From Adelphocoris suturalis (Eukaryota; Arthropoda; Insecta; Hemiptera; Miridae), in NCBI GenBank assembly GCA_030762985.1, contig CM061043.1:56369540-56433539 (forward strand): a stretch of 64,000 bases of DNA. Direction: 5' to 3'. This document shows positions 37,239 to 49,417 of the stretch, one piece after another. The notes under the pieces are model-generated. The model ran no database searches and was not told where the DNA came from. It worked only from the letters and a program-made list of their open reading frames with translations. A program made the translations under genes and the position numbers. Position 1 is the first letter of the stretch; the number at the start of each line of letters is the position of its first letter.

Positions 37239-37641
37239 GTCGCAGCCCTATTGTGAAATCAGCCGTTTTGTAAAAAAGCCTAGCCTTTTTACAATACGTC
37301 GCCTTTTCATAATAAAAACGTTGGAATGACAATCAGCCTGGTATTTTGTAGCCTTTTGTAAAAATGCTGGAAGAGCTCAGTCTTTTTGCCAGAACTGACA
37401 AACCAAATTTGACAAAAAGGCTGAGCGTGATCCGCATTAGTTTGGTGGTCTGGATGCTCGCATCTCAAGAATGCTTAACATCGAGTATTCAATATCTTAG
37501 TAGACAATCAGACTAGCTGGACATATAGGTCAGAATGATTTATTCAGTTTGTCATTCCAACGATTTTATTACGAGAAGGCGGCGTATTGTAAAAATGCTG
37601 GGCTTTTTACAAATAGGCTAATTTCACAAAAAGGCTGCGAC
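37239..37641. mobile_element. MITE with GTCGCAGCC termini
   Basis: A 403-bp element starting GTCGCAGCCCTATTGTGAAA and ending TTTCACAAAAAGGCTGCGAC. The arms are inverted over about 95 bp (37239-37332 and 37548-37641), including TTGGAATGACAA / TTGTCATTCCAA. The target duplication is not clear. It interrupts a family A arm. A fragment of the same family lies at 41818-41910. Confidence 0.8.
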
Positions 37642-38317
37642 ATATATACAATTCTATTATGAACGAAGTACTAACAACAAATAACCCCGCGTGGTAGTTG
37701 ATACTTGGGTGTTCACAAAAAAAAGCTGAAGTGGATAATGAACCATTTTTCCGTCATTGAACACGATATGTAGCCTCCCCTTTCGGAACGTCGCATCAAA
37801 GGAAGAAACCATTCTGCAAAGGGTTAAGTTAAGACGCGCTCCGTCCTGAGTAATTTCTCTTCGGAGGCCCCCAGATATTGCTTTTCTTATTCAAACAACT
37901 TCCTCCTCCACCTTCATGTAATAATGGTGGAGTAGCAACTCGCTCTATCATCCGCGCCGGGTTTTACCGAAGCATAAAACCTCGGTTTTGATTAACAGCT
38001 GTAGCCTTCTTTCGCTATTTGTAAGACATTGCGGGAAGTAGGTCAAGGGGATTCGGAGGGAAGAAAGGCGGCTTGGATGTGGGTTTCAGAACTTATTCAT
38101 TTTCAACCGCTCCAACAATGGGAAGAGATGCTCACTTAAAGAAGAAGGGATATGGAATCCACCTGTATACAGTTTACAGAAATAGTCTTGAGTTCCGAGA
38201 CGAGTCTGAACTGCATATTTCTATTTCGTATACATTCATATATAACACATGTAACATATGCAGTGAGTAGAATAGCTTTAGTGTTTTATTATTTCACCTA
38301 TAAGCTTCGTTCTCAGT
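37642..38317. other. Unassigned sequence
   Basis: No supported gene or repeat; a short frame at 38073-38270 has no motif. Confidence 0.4.
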
Positions 38318-39022
38318 GTGCGTTCTGCGAGTTCGGAACGGTTCTGGGCAAGCGCAGTCGAGTTTTGTCGTTCGCAGTGTCAGAACGCCCCGTTCCGGAA
38401 CGCCAAGAACGCCGAGTTCGAAGTTTGCAGTGTTTTGCGAACCCAGTTCCGAACGGTTTTGACAGCCCCTTTTTTTTTTTTTTTTTTTTTTTTTTTCGTA
38501 ACTGTCAAAACCCGAACGCAAGGACGTAGTTAACGCATGCGCATTTCACAAATTTTCGGGTCTCGTGGAGTAAAAAACTCACTTCTTCTTCATCGAAATC
38601 ATACTTTAGCTTCTATACGTTAGGATAAGCTCGGAAAGCGATAGTTTCGACGATGGTGTTTGGTTTGTAGATGATGAGGACGAGATTGAAGTTATTGTTG
38701 GATCTCGTCTTCATCCACGAAACTCAAATTTTCCCGAGTATACTCCTCAGTCATCGTAGATTTTTTTTTGTTTTGTATTGCTGGGGTAATATTTAAGTAA
38801 TATTCACGGGCATAATAAGTAATATATTCACGGGAACTAAAAATATTCTGAAGAGGAGCGCCAGTAGGTAACACGGGTTGAGTGAGGTTACAAACTACAA
38901 CACAGGTTATTCCACTTCCAAGTTCTGAAACCGTTCGCAGTGCAGAACGCGGTTCCACAAGTTCTGGAACGCCCCGGCATTTCCCAGTTCTGATGAGTTC
39001 GAGAACTGTCAGAACTCGCAAT
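38318..39022. repeat. GTTC/GAAC-rich region, possible degenerate TIR element
   Basis: Both ends are dense in GTTCTG, GAACG and GTTCGGAACGG strings in opposite orientations. A poly(T) run occupies 38471-38496. Near 38670 the plus strand can encode DDEDEIEVIVGSRLHPRN, an acidic stretch reminiscent of the start of Harbinger-type nucleases, but too short to prove it. Confidence 0.4.
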
Positions 39023-39714
39023 GAGATCGAAGCTATAGATAGACGGTAGATTTGAGGTATCCACTATAGACCAAATTTATTGCTGACATCGGAGCCATTA
39101 TGAGCAAACCTATTTTAAGCATTTTAAGCAGTTGCTATTTTGAAAACTTCGTCCTACAGTCAGGGATAAGGTGTTGTTATTGCGTGTTAAGGTGTTGTTG
39201 TTGGTGGTTATTTGCGTGAGTATTTGTTAGCAAATTTTCTGTGCATTGTTCATTATTGTACTTATTATTACCTTCTACCTAATTGCGTTTCTTATATCAA
39301 ATAGTTGATCAGCATTGCAATGTTATTGGTGCTCAAACAATTTTGATTACGTGTAAATAAATCAATAAATAGGTACTTACATACTTGCGTAGTCATAACT
39401 AATTATGCTAAGTTCAGTAAACTTCTTTTTTTTTTACATGGATAGGTCCTTGTCTTACCGCTGGGGTTCATAGAAAATGTTACATGTAACACGTATGGGA
39501 AAAAAACGGCGCTCCGCGCTTCGCCTGTCCCCCGGTTAGCTCTTTTCAATTTACATACTTCGAATGATATTATTGAAACACAGAATGTATTTTAGCTCAC
39601 GCGTTTCACGCAATCCCGTGAAACCCGCATCCAAGAATTATTCAGATTTTGTGGTGTATCTTATAACTACTACATCAAGTTGTTTTATTCATTTATCGCC
39701 AGCGCAACGACTCA
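39023..39714. other. Unassigned sequence
   Basis: No gene. A short GC-rich patch near 39507-39538 (GGCGCTCCGCGCTTCGCC) recalls the hairpin-rich segment at 35971 but does not repeat it. Confidence 0.4.
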
Positions 39715-40067
39715 CCACCAGCTCAGTGAAATCATCATAAATTACCAAGCGGTTGCAATCATGTTCAAAATATCAATTATTGATAACGATCACCTGTGTG
39801 TAAACAATTATTCAAATAACCATGCTCATAACTCAGCTTGTTGGCCACGCACTTTGCAGCAGTTGACATAATATGGTTAGATAAATCGAGAGCTTTCGAT
39901 CGAATGGTCAGCGAATTTTGTGTGATGACAAATGACGAAGAACCATTTCCCAAGCAACGACTCGGTCGTAAGCGGAAATCATCAGAAATTGTTACCAAAC
40001 ATTTTCTTTACACACATAAACGATTTGTTGTTGGTTGGAGATTCCAAGGCCAAAACACATTCTGTGT
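39715..40067 (-). mobile_element. TIR element F, partial inverted copy
   Basis: Reverse complement of 35394-35662. One recognisable terminus lies near 40045-40067, reading on the minus strand AACACAGAATGTGTTTTGG. The other terminus is missing. A more distant relative lies at about 45484-45600. Confidence 0.65.
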
Positions 40068-41240
40068 TAAAAAAAAAAAAACGCGATACAATTAAACGAA
40101 TTCGGTAACTATGAATAGCGAAAATGGAGCATTAGATTCTGGATGATATACCTAGTTACTAGATTTCTGGATTAGTTTTCTCTTCCTTTACCCCTAAGAA
40201 TTTGAAATTTGATAGGGAGGCTCTCTGGAACACAAAGACCCAATTGAAATTATTGGCTCTTTCCTAATCAGCTGAGCGAGCTGAATCCTCTCCTGTTCAT
40301 AACAGCGACGGATCTCGACTGGATGGGATCAGTCGCTCGTCGCTTCAAAGCTTCAAATCGCGTCGCTCGAATATAGCGTGCAGTGGAGGCCCCCTATTGC
40401 ATTTTAGCCCAATGAGATTAGTCGCTCCTATCTTCAAGACACTTGCAAGATAATCGATGATCAAGTTTAAAGGCTATATACGCAGGGGTCTTGGAAGGGA
40501 GCGTCCTACGTAAAATAACGGACCCATCTCAACACAAAGATTCAGTTGTTGCTATTTGTGGATTACACATCAATCTATGACAGAGGTGCTGTCATCAACA
40601 AACAATGGATCCAAACAAAACACATTATTGAAGTAGTATAGTAGTATTCTGACGAGAATCAAACTGAATGGAGTCCAATAAGTAACTGGGTACATGTCTA
40701 TTGTGGCTTCACTTAGTACCTAGCAAGTACCTGCCAACTGCTACGCCTCTACGATCATATGTTCCACGCTTATTACTTACAATATCAGCAGTTCGGGATT
40801 GGCCGTAAATTGATTTTTATTCCTAGCTTCTTCATGTCAGGTTCAATTTTCTTTATTAAAATAAATAAATACTCATGCAATTCAATTACGATCAGTGGTT
40901 ATTGCAAATATCGAACAGTGGCCCCGAGTATGGGATTGGGCATACTCGTGAAACACAATTGATTAAACAAATTTCAACATTACATTAACCAAGCTATCTG
41001 AATTTAGAAGCAACTTTCTTGAATTGCGATGATTATTATAGAAATGGCTCTCGCTAGAAGTGAATTCGCATAATGCCACAATTTTATTCGATTACTGAAG
41101 AGAAGGATCAAAGTGGGTAAAGTGAACCGAGTATTCGAACAGAAGGGATATTTTTCATTCGTTTGTCACAGAGCGCTTAAGTGTATTAAAAAAAGCGGCG
41201 GGACTGGAATATTTTGTTGTCGTTGTGGAAGGTTGACACT
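40068..41240. other. Unassigned sequence
   Basis: Nothing recognised apart from AT-rich sequence with isolated short frames. Confidence 0.4.
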
Positions 41241-41345
41241 AAACAAATTTCAACCGAGGAATAAAAAACAAATTTCAACCGAGGAATAAAATTTCACGTG
41301 GGTGCCAAGCAATGCGCGTATTTGTGGCAATGTAACGGCCCGAAA
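41241..41345 (+). pseudogene. LINE RNase H C-terminal motif fragment
   Basis: 41293-41337 reads FTWVPSNARICGNVT, the terminal RNase H motif (WVPSHxGIxGNExAD in intact LINEs) with several changes. Upstream, CAAATTTCAACCGAGGAATA is tandemly duplicated (41242 and 41270). Only this shred remains. Confidence 0.55.
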
Positions 41346-41599
41346 ATAGATGATACCTCGACAGAGTTGAAATTCATCCATTTGCTTTCTTTGAGAAGAG
41401 GTCATTTCAGAAACAGTGCTTTTGCCAACACTGCTCAATCAAGCCACTTGGACTGCAAGAGTTATCCCTGAATATATCATTTTCCCGATGTCAATGTATT
41501 TCTTATTAATGGTGAAAGTGAGATGAAATATAACTCATCTTAAACGTAATAACGTAATGGGGTATGCCCATACTCTTTTCATCGTACTATATTATGTTT
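41346..41599. other. Unassigned sequence
   Basis: No recognised feature. Confidence 0.4.
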
Positions 41600-41944
41600 T
41601 ATTGTTCTGAATATGCAGGACTTTGAGTATAAAATGAGTTGTAAACTAAAAATTTTTATGACATAAAACTTGTTCTAAATAATATTCTGCCATTCAAAAA
41701 AGGTGCTAGATTTCTAGCTTTTTTGCAGTTTATATATATTTTTCAGCTAATTTTAATGAAATTAAAGTACATTCTTAGCATAAATTTGTGCATAAATGTT
41801 TTAATGTTCTATCTTTACAAAAAGGCTACGAAAATAACAGGCTGATTGTCATTGAAAAGTTTTTATTACGAAAAGGCGGCGTATTGTAAAAAGGCTAGGC
41901 TTTAAAAAAATAAATTTAAAAAAAATATATATATATATATAAAC
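41600..41944 (+). repeat. Family A fragment with GTCGCAG-MITE remnant and (TA)n
   Basis: Family A motifs (TTTTAATGAAATTAAAGTAC, TGTTTTAATGTTCTATC) break at 41818 into CAAAAAGGCTACG and CGGCGTATTGTAAAAAGGC, from the MITE family at 37239. A short TA run follows. Confidence 0.7.
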
Positions 41945-42231
41945 GGGACGTCCTTAAAGCGAATTCAACGATAGGGATTTGTCTCAAATCTATTTCAATA
42001 GGACGACCCTCTGAAGCAAGGTAATATTAGCAAGGCTTCGCATATTATAGGAGGGACGCCCTATTGGAATTGATTACAGTGACGCTTTTTTATGGGTTGT
42101 ATACGTGTAATCGCAGACAGACGAATTCGATTACACGAATACGAATATAATCGAAGCTGACTCGGAATCAACGAATAATTATGGCGATTACAATCCTATT
42201 CGTATTCGACGATAAGATTATACCCAACACT
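41945..42231. mobile_element. hAT-like foldback MITE, half copy (copy 5)
   Basis: The same half as copy 1: GGGACGTCCTTAAAGCG through GATTATACCCAACACT. It begins directly after the TA run. The left arm is absent. Confidence 0.8.
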
Positions 42232-43554
42232 TGAGGGACGTCAGGGTCTGGTGTTTGTGAATGGGGAACATGTCGGAGGACGCGAGACGGACATCCGCGA
42301 TCACTTGGCCTCCTGCTCACGTTGCCCGCCTTCAATCTTGCCGTCTTTTCCTTCCTAAAAAGGGCCTCCTCCAGTCGGAAGGCCCCTCTGACCAAATTTA
42401 CAAGTTTGTGACGCCGCGAGCGCATAATTATATGGAAATTGTGTTGCGGGGGCTGTTGACACTGTCTCCCTTGAATTAATGCATAGCTCTTCGTTTAACC
42501 CTCACCGCCGTCGCCAGCTATGTACAATACATCGTGATTACAACGCTGGAGCCTCTCTGTTGGCATATTAGCGAAATATGCCACGGGGTTCGAATCCCGC
42601 GACGACTTGGAGTCTCGGCCATTAATCGTGCGTGTTTCATGATGAATGACATTCGGAACGGGTTGAAGGCTTCAGACATAGTTTGCTAAACACAATAAAT
42701 CACAAGCAGGATTAGATCGAGATTAAGCCCAGTCTAGTGGTGTACGCTCCGGATTAGTTCAGAAACATGTTCAATTCGGAGGATAGGAAAATTAACTCAG
42801 TGAGTCATTTCGCTAAAATAGTATTTATTTATGAATAAATAGCTGAGCCCTAAGGCTAAATGTAGATCAAATCGTACTGTCATATAAGTTTCTATTCAAT
42901 TGTACATGTAGCTACTGCTAGGAATATAAATTGTTCCTACAAATATTTTGTAAATCTTTAAGATCCTAAGGTGGTAATCGAATCTCGTGAGATACCCGCG
43001 AGGGACCGCACTCTAGGTTATGTGGGATTCAAACGCCATTAAAACCTCATCTTCCTTTTCTCACGTTGGAACTGTTTAACACATTACTTCAGGACGAGTC
43101 CTTGAGAAATATCTTCGGTAATTTCGGTCCATATCCTCCTTCCTCTGTCTCTCCCGTTCCAAGATGGTCTTCTCTGGAGGATGTCTTCAACGTATACAGC
43201 TACAGAGTTCCAATGTTGCTCCTTTCAATCATTCTGGTTACTACCACCTCACATCTTGAGATGGCACTCCCAGAGCATCCTACAGCATTCTTCGTTCCGT
43301 AGCACATATCTTACACGAAACAAAGTGTGGAACAACCTCATCATCGGTTTCCTGGCAGTTAATATATTGGGGAGTCTACTTTTCCAAATTTATGGAGGTA
43401 GGCGTAAAATATCCCATGCCCTGAAGAGAATTGAGTCAGGAAAAAGTTAACTTCTCCATGTTTTCTGTCTGTCGTTGAAGCGTTAACCATTAGGGGGGGG
43501 GGGGGGGGGGGATGTGAATTCTTATTTCTTGGTCGATTGCAAAGGTTCCTTATT
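42232..43554. other. Unassigned sequence; B-box-like motif and poly(G)
   Basis: GGTTCGAATCC at about 42585-42596 resembles a tRNA B box, but the surrounding arms do not fold as a tRNA. Reading frames at 42261-42479 and 43066-43450 have no known motif. A 19-nt G run lies at 43493-43511. Confidence 0.4.
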
Positions 43555-43953
43555 AAAAGTTCCAGTCATGCAGCATGATCGTATAAGCGAATTTTCGTAA
43601 GTTATCGTACTATATTATAGTAAATTGTTTTGAAATGCAAGCTTTTTGAGCGCAAAGAAAATGTTAACTATTATTTGTATGACAAGAAGCGTATTCTAAA
43701 TAGTAATCTGATATTCTAAAAGAGATTTTGGATTTTTAGCCTCTTATGCAGTTTTTATCGATTTTATAGCAAATTTTAATGAAATTTAAGTACATTTTTC
43801 AACCTAATTTTGTACATCCATTTTTCAATGTTCTATTTTAAATGTTATTTGAGTAGTATTCTGCTAAATATTTTATATGTAACTATAAAACTAACTATAT
43901 ATATATATATCTAAATATATATATATATATACATGAAAAATTGCAAACATCAT
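43555..43953 (+). repeat. Family A copy with (TA)n
   Basis: Head CAGTCATGCAGCATGATCGT at about 43563, then GAGCGAATTTTCG-like and TTTTAATGAAATTTAAGTAC motifs, a TA run at 43897-43931, and GAAAAATTGCAAAC. The copy is interrupted by the next element and resumes at about 44962. Confidence 0.8.
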
Positions 43954-44960
43954 GGGCATATTTCATAAAACAACAAGTTACAAGTGTACAAGTTAACAAG
44001 TATAGGTACTTGTAATGCACGGTAAACTAGAACATGTGTTTCACCAAAACAAAGAGTATAAGAGTAGAAAATTCACACTTGTAGAAGCTAAGTTTACAAG
44101 TTTAGAAGAAAAGAAAAATGGCGTGTGGGGACAAACTAAATGAAAAACGTCAAGCAGGATGCCGAAATTGAAGTTTTGTCAGCGAATCATAATATAAAAA
44201 CCTTGTTAAGTACACGATAGGATATTTATCGTACATGACAAGGTGTAGTGATTGGAAGACAGACAAATTATAAACTGAAAAGTGGAGGAAGTGTGTATTT
44301 GATTTCAACTTAATCTGATGGCTGGCATTATCGGATTTTTCTCCTTCATTCAGCGGAAATGATTAATCAGTTCATCAAGTCTTAATGCTGCTGGGTTAAG
44401 AATGTCATCTGTAACTTCGAGATCATCTTCACACTTCACTTTGTTCCTCAATGATGGGGACATTCTCAATATCCGATAAGGAAAAATTGTACATGGTCAC
44501 GCACCATTTGAATCTTTCATGCGTCTCGGAAGACATCCTAAATCTCTCGTTGAACTAAAAAATACCCACGAAATGAGCGTTTATTCGTGGCCGAAAAAAT
44601 CTTTGGCGTCTTCTACGCTGTATGCTTCTTTTTTGTCTGTATTCCTTAGCAGAAGATGATTCATACATATTAAACACCGAAAAATTGTCAACTCACAATG
44701 CTGGAAAATAACAAGTTTACAGGTCAACGGACGTAGGTTAAAAATCGGTAATTATTTACAACTGTAAAATGACTTTTTCAAAATGGTGGAGAAACAGTTG
44801 TAGCTTGTCCGAATTTGCCTGTAGGTACACTTGTTAATTTTCATTTTGCATTACAAGTCTACACTTGTACCTTTATGAAACGCTTGCACACTCATTTTTC
44901 ACACCTTGTACATAGAATCGGCTTGTAGCTTGTCACTTGATGCTCTATGAAATAGGCCCC
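43954..44960. mobile_element. TIR element with GGGC(C/A)TATTTCATA ends
   Basis: The left end GGGCATATTTCATAAAACA and right end CTCTATGAAATAGGCCCC are inverted repeats that continue with subterminal ACAAGTTACAAG / CTTGTAGCTTGTCACTTG. The style is that of PIF/Harbinger-like elements. The interior of about 0.9 kb has minus-strand pieces RFKWCVTMYNFSLSDIENV and DDILNPAALRLDELINHFR in two frames, possibly a decayed coding region. It interrupts family A. Confidence 0.65.
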
Positions 44961-47161
44961 GATCGATTCAGAGTGACCTAAAAACAAAGAAATTTTTTAG
45001 AAATTTTGTTACCTATTAAAAAATAAAATGGGAACTTTCGATTTGAAATCTTCAACTAACTAAACAACTCGTAAACGAGTTCCACTATCTGCTTTACAAG
45101 CAGATACCATGTTACATGGAAATGTCTTTGATTGGGGATTTCATAACGGTTGTCCTCGAGAGTCGTAAACAAATCCTTTAACTTTAAACAAATCTCTGGG
45201 CCGCATCCCGACTAATTCCAACAAAACAACGGTTTACTTATAGAAATGTTGAAAATAACTGTGGAGAGAAGCCACTACAATGAGTTGTTGTTAACAGTCC
45301 ACTGTTGTCAAGAGGATCAAAATGTTTCCTATGGAGTGGAGTAAATGATACTATTGCTTTACGTTAAGAATATTGTAACCGGCTTATTAAAATTGTTTAT
45401 AGTCCAATCAACTTAGTTTAGGAATGTAGCCAGTGAGGAGGGGGAAATTGGTAGCTTGAGATGTGAACATTTATCACATAAATCAAGCGCTTTCCAACGA
45501 GTGGCGAACGATTTCTGTGCGATGAAAACTGCGGAAGTTCCATCCCCCTAGCAACGGCTGGGTTGTACGTGAAAAACACTGAAATTGTGACACAAATTTT
45601 GCGTCACGGAAATTTTCGGTTGATCCCCCAGAGCAAAGACATATCCATGTCAATTTCCGAGTCATTGCAATTGCTTCATTTTCTAAGAAAATTCGCTAAA
45701 ATTGTAAACAATAATAATAAGCTATGAAGATCTCTCAGCTGATTAGGGTGGTGTCTTATGTTGCAATTATATTATAGTCCACCTCACTTAAAAAGGCCCC
45801 GTTCAAAGTTCGGCATTTTAAATTAAATAGGAACGAATTAAGCTACTGATCTCACTCAGCTGGTTAGAGTAGTATCTCAAGTGTTGTAGTTATGTAGCAT
45901 TTTTGTCAACAATGGAATGTATTGATGAGACGTTTGAGTGGGAACAATGAAGAGGAATTATTAATTTAAGAAAGTTTTAATTCAATTTTTTCAGCACAAC
46001 ATGTTTACATTTGTTTACGATTGTACGTCAAGTCAGAGTTAAAACTTTGTTCCGTTTCCATTGGAAACTCTTCGGCAACCGCTGGAGTTTCTCCACTTTG
46101 TGACGGTAATGTAATAAAATGAAAGGAATCCGGGGAGATGGGTATTCGCTGGTAGAAAGGAGGCCACCGTCAGATAAGGAACGCAATATCCGAGCAAGTC
46201 TCAGAGAGGGATCTCAGAGACATTTTACGGACGCTACGTCAGCGAGGCTATCCGCACTTTCGTTGCCGACCAGCCCCTTATGTTTCCCTTATCATCTTCG
46301 GACGTAAAATTGAGCAAACCGTTTCCCCCGTGGTTTTCATTCGGCGGGGACAAAGGGGAGTGAAAAGGGGCTTTGTCCCGCCGGATGTCTCGCGGGAATA
46401 CTCCGAGGGCGAGAGATAGTGACGAGGAGAAGGTTCTAGCCCGATGCCTCAGTCAACCATGACCTTACTCCAACCCTTAAGAATTCCACAGACATGGTCA
46501 ATTCAGGTTCCAAAATCATATCGAACGATTTGAATACCGTTCATTTAGATAAACCCATTAACTTTTTGCTTCCAAGTCCACCTACAGTTAGCGAAAGCAT
46601 TGTTTTAGTTTTCAAGAGAAAACAATTTTTCGGTCTCCAAAATCAGAATTTCCACTCGCATTTAGCTTTAATTCCCACCCATTACTTCATGTTTGAAAAA
46701 AAAAAAAACTATAGTTTTTAATGATTCTTTATCTCGAATAGTTTACTAGGGCAATATCGCCACAACAAATTCAGGCTAATTCCGCCATGGTGGTATGGCC
46801 CCAATGCTCCACTCTTCAGTCTTGTTGTCTTTTTCGAAAAGTTTTTTGTTATAATAATCACCTATTTCTGTTGATTCTGAGTACCTAATTAAAATATAAA
46901 TTAATATTTAAAAGACGAATTATATTGTGATAGCTTGTCTCAATAAGCACTTCTATATTTACCTAATCGTGATTTATTAGATATTCACCTACCTATCTAC
47001 TGAATCATTGTGCAGTACCTACCTACCATAATCGTTGTATGATTCCAATCTTCATGCTCCCTTTATGGTTTTAACAATGGACGTTTGTCTTGTGAATTTT
47101 GTTACGACCTGAAGAAGAGCACTAATTCAAAACTTTAAAAGCCGGGAAGGTGGAATGCTAT
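44961..47161. other. Family A remainder, then unassigned sequence
   Basis: The first 80 bp continue the family A arm. A weak relative of element F lies at 45484-45600. Near 45735 and 45850, CTCAGCTGRTTAG strings look like a tRNA D-arm but lack the rest of a tRNA. No gene is supported up to the LTR. Confidence 0.4.
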
Positions 47162-47321
47162 TGTTGTAGAAAGATTCTTTGTTCATTATTTTGATTGTCA
47201 TCTGCGATGTTGCTGGGCATTACGAGTGTTGATAAATTGTAAACAACGAAGAATTCATTCTGAAATAGAGTTACCGTGAGTTTAACTGTGTTGTGTATTT
47301 ATATCGGTAATATCAAAAACA
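47162..47321 (+). repeat. 5' LTR
   Basis: 160 bp, TG...CA, differing from the 3' LTR at about ten positions, which indicates an old insertion. No obvious TATA box; GTGTATTTATATCGG is the closest AT-rich block. Confidence 0.93.
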
Positions 47322-47339
47322 TGGTGGCAGCGTGGAGGT
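47322..47339 (+). promoter_or_regulatory. Putative primer binding site
   Basis: TGGTGGCAGCGTGGAGGT immediately follows the LTR CA end, where a tRNA 3' end would prime minus-strand DNA. The TGG start is as expected. The tRNA was not identified. Confidence 0.6.
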
Positions 47340-47357
47340 TGTGAACCTACAAACTAA

Positions 47358-48217
47358 GTGTTAATTAGAATCATGGAGAAGGGTAGAAAGAAGCGGGATT
47401 CGCGAAGTGGTAAACAGATGGAGGACGATTGGGGAGATGTGTATGACAAAGGTTGCAAGTCGGTGGGGGATGGTAATGGTAAGGATATTCCCAAAAAAGG
47501 GATTGCTTCGAGATCGAGGGTATCTTCAGTTTCTACAGTAAGTACGCCGAACCAAACCATTAATTTGGCATTACCATCACCCGAATCATTTTCCTTTGTG
47601 TCGAGCGAATGAGGTACTTGGAGGAATCGATTTCAACGATATCGAAGGGGATCCGGACTAGATAGTACATCGGATGACCAGAACCCACTACTTTTGACGA
47701 TGCCCTTCGTGCATTTGACGACCATTTCGTCCCAAGGCGGAACATTATTTACGAGAGGACCAAATTCCTCAAACATAAACAATGTAGTGACACTGCCGAG
47801 AAGTTCATAACTGATTTGCACAGTCTGGCAAGAACATGCGAGTGGGGGGAGTTACATGACGAAATGTTACTGCTGGTTCTCATAATTGGGATGAGAGATG
47901 TGGTCTAGATTGACAAGCTTCAGCTCGACTCGCAACTCACTCTTCAAAAAGCGATCACCTCTTTGCGTCTACAAGAGCAACATTTACGCCAGAAGGATGA
48001 TCTCAAAGATAGGAGCATTCCAGCCGTGGATAAAAAGTCCGCCCCCAGAACAAATCGTCCAGAGGCTACCACGAAACCTAACGAGCAAAATAGTATTCAA
48101 GGAGGAAGAGGAAGAAGATGTAACAAATGTGGTTATGATTGGTACAGAAGCCTAGCTGAATGTCCTGCTAGGAAGGCCAAATGTGACAAATGTTCGGGAC
48201 TCATTGAGTTGCACTGA
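47358..48217 (+). pseudogene. LTR-element gag, broken
   Basis: The first frame (47358-47612) begins MLIRIMEKGRKKRDSRSG. After a frame change come DALRAFDDHFVPRRN, KFITDLHSLARTCEWG and LQLDSQLTLQKAITSLRLQ, the retrotransposon gag core, with a TAG stop at 47906-47908. The C-terminus has CNKCGYDWYRSLAECPARKA, a knuckle of the CxxC type in which the expected His is Tyr. Gag would package element RNA; this one cannot be made intact. Confidence 0.85.
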
Positions 48218-48224
48218 AGGGTTG

Positions 48225-49348
48225 CTGCTTCGAGGGAACCGTATGATCATTCCTACGGAACTGAGGGCTGAAATGCTCGAACGGCTTCACAGCGGACACA
48301 TAGGAATCACCAAAACTAGGAAGCGGGCCCAAGTAACTACGTGGTGGCCTGGGATTTCTCAAGAAATTGAGAAAAAAATTAAATCCTGTCCCATGCATAT
48401 TCAGCATACAATCAACCACAAAGAACCATTGATCCCAAGGGAATTGCCAGATTCCCCAGGTAAAATGTATCTATGGATCTTTTCAAGAATGACGGTAAGC
48501 GGTACATTGTGATAGTGGACCACTATTCCAGGTTTTTCGAAGTAGAAGAGCTTCAAAGATTGCGTGCTGTAGACATCACTCAGGAGTGCAAAACCGTGTT
48601 TTATCGATATGGAATCCCTCAGCGCGTCTTTTCAGATAGTGGAACTCAATTTTCTCCACTAGGATCTAGTGAGTTCAAGAAATTTGCTGTGGACTGGGGG
48701 TTCAACACCTTTAGAAGCAGTCCTAACCATCATCAAGCGAATGGAGCTGCTGAAGCAGCTGTGAAGACTGTTAAGAGCCTTCTCAAGAAGAACAGAGATA
48801 ACTTTGAGCTATCGCTCTTGTCCTACCGCACCACACCATTAGAAACACTGTTCAGCCCTGCAGATCTGATATTCAAAAGAAACCTGAGGACCACCCTCCC
48901 GTTGGTGCTTGCAGGGAAATCGTTGGAGGAGATGAATACTCACCCAAGGGAGAAACAGTACCAGGATAGGTACAAGAAACAGTACGATGGACGACACAAA
49001 ACCATTGACCTGAGGCCCCTTAAGGTTGGAGACATGATGGGTAACAGATTTAAGACGTCATGGGAAAGTTGTAAGGATATTACAAGAACCACGCTCTTAC
49101 TTTGTCGAGACATTCAGACGGACTGTCAGGACAATCGGACAGTCAATCAGACAGTCAGACCCAACCATGTTCATCTTGTACCTGCACCTAATTATCATCC
49201 GACTCCTACAGATGGGCCAAACCCTATTGAGCTACCATCTCAGCAGAAGTTGAAGACCCATACGGCGTCTTCAAGGCCCAGTCAACCGTCCACAAACCCA
49301 GACCCATCATGCTTCACGAGGAGAGAGACATCAACCAGTAGAACCTGA
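48225..49348 (+). pseudogene. Ty3/gypsy-type integrase, near-complete
   Basis: A first frame gives LLLRGNRMIIPTELRAEM and the zinc-binding HSGHIG...WWPGISQEI...CPMH region, whose last Cys is His. A frame change near 48470 leads to the 291-codon frame 48473-49348: DLF at residues 2-4 (catalytic D2), VFSDSGTQF (D54) and HHQANGAAEAAV (E94), with a three-residue longer D-to-E spacing than usual. The C-terminal tail is hydrophilic; no chromodomain or envelope gene was seen. It would join element DNA to the genome if intact. Confidence 0.88.
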
Positions 49349-49405
49349 AGAGGAAGACAAATGAAAACACCCAATCGCTACTAATACTTATGAAGATGTT
49401 CCATC

Positions 49406-49417
49406 TTGAAGGGAGGA
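49406..49417 (+). other. Polypurine tract
   Basis: TTGAAGGGAGGA directly abuts the 3' LTR, the usual plus-strand primer position. Confidence 0.75.

Noticed and set aside
42541..42610. tRNA gene suggested by GGTTCGAATCC near 42585
   Set aside because: The T arm pairs at only three positions, the upstream hairpin (GGCATATT...AATATGCC) is not an anticodon arm, and there is no acceptor stem. At most it is a B-box-like match.
43066..43450. Overlapping 78- and 89-codon frames as a gene
   Set aside because: They overlap in different frames, and neither has a motif or support for a start.
45725..45900. Two tRNA D-arm-like strings (CTCAGCTGRTTAG)
   Set aside because: No anticodon or T arm follows at the right distance, and the two sites are short diverged repeats of each other.
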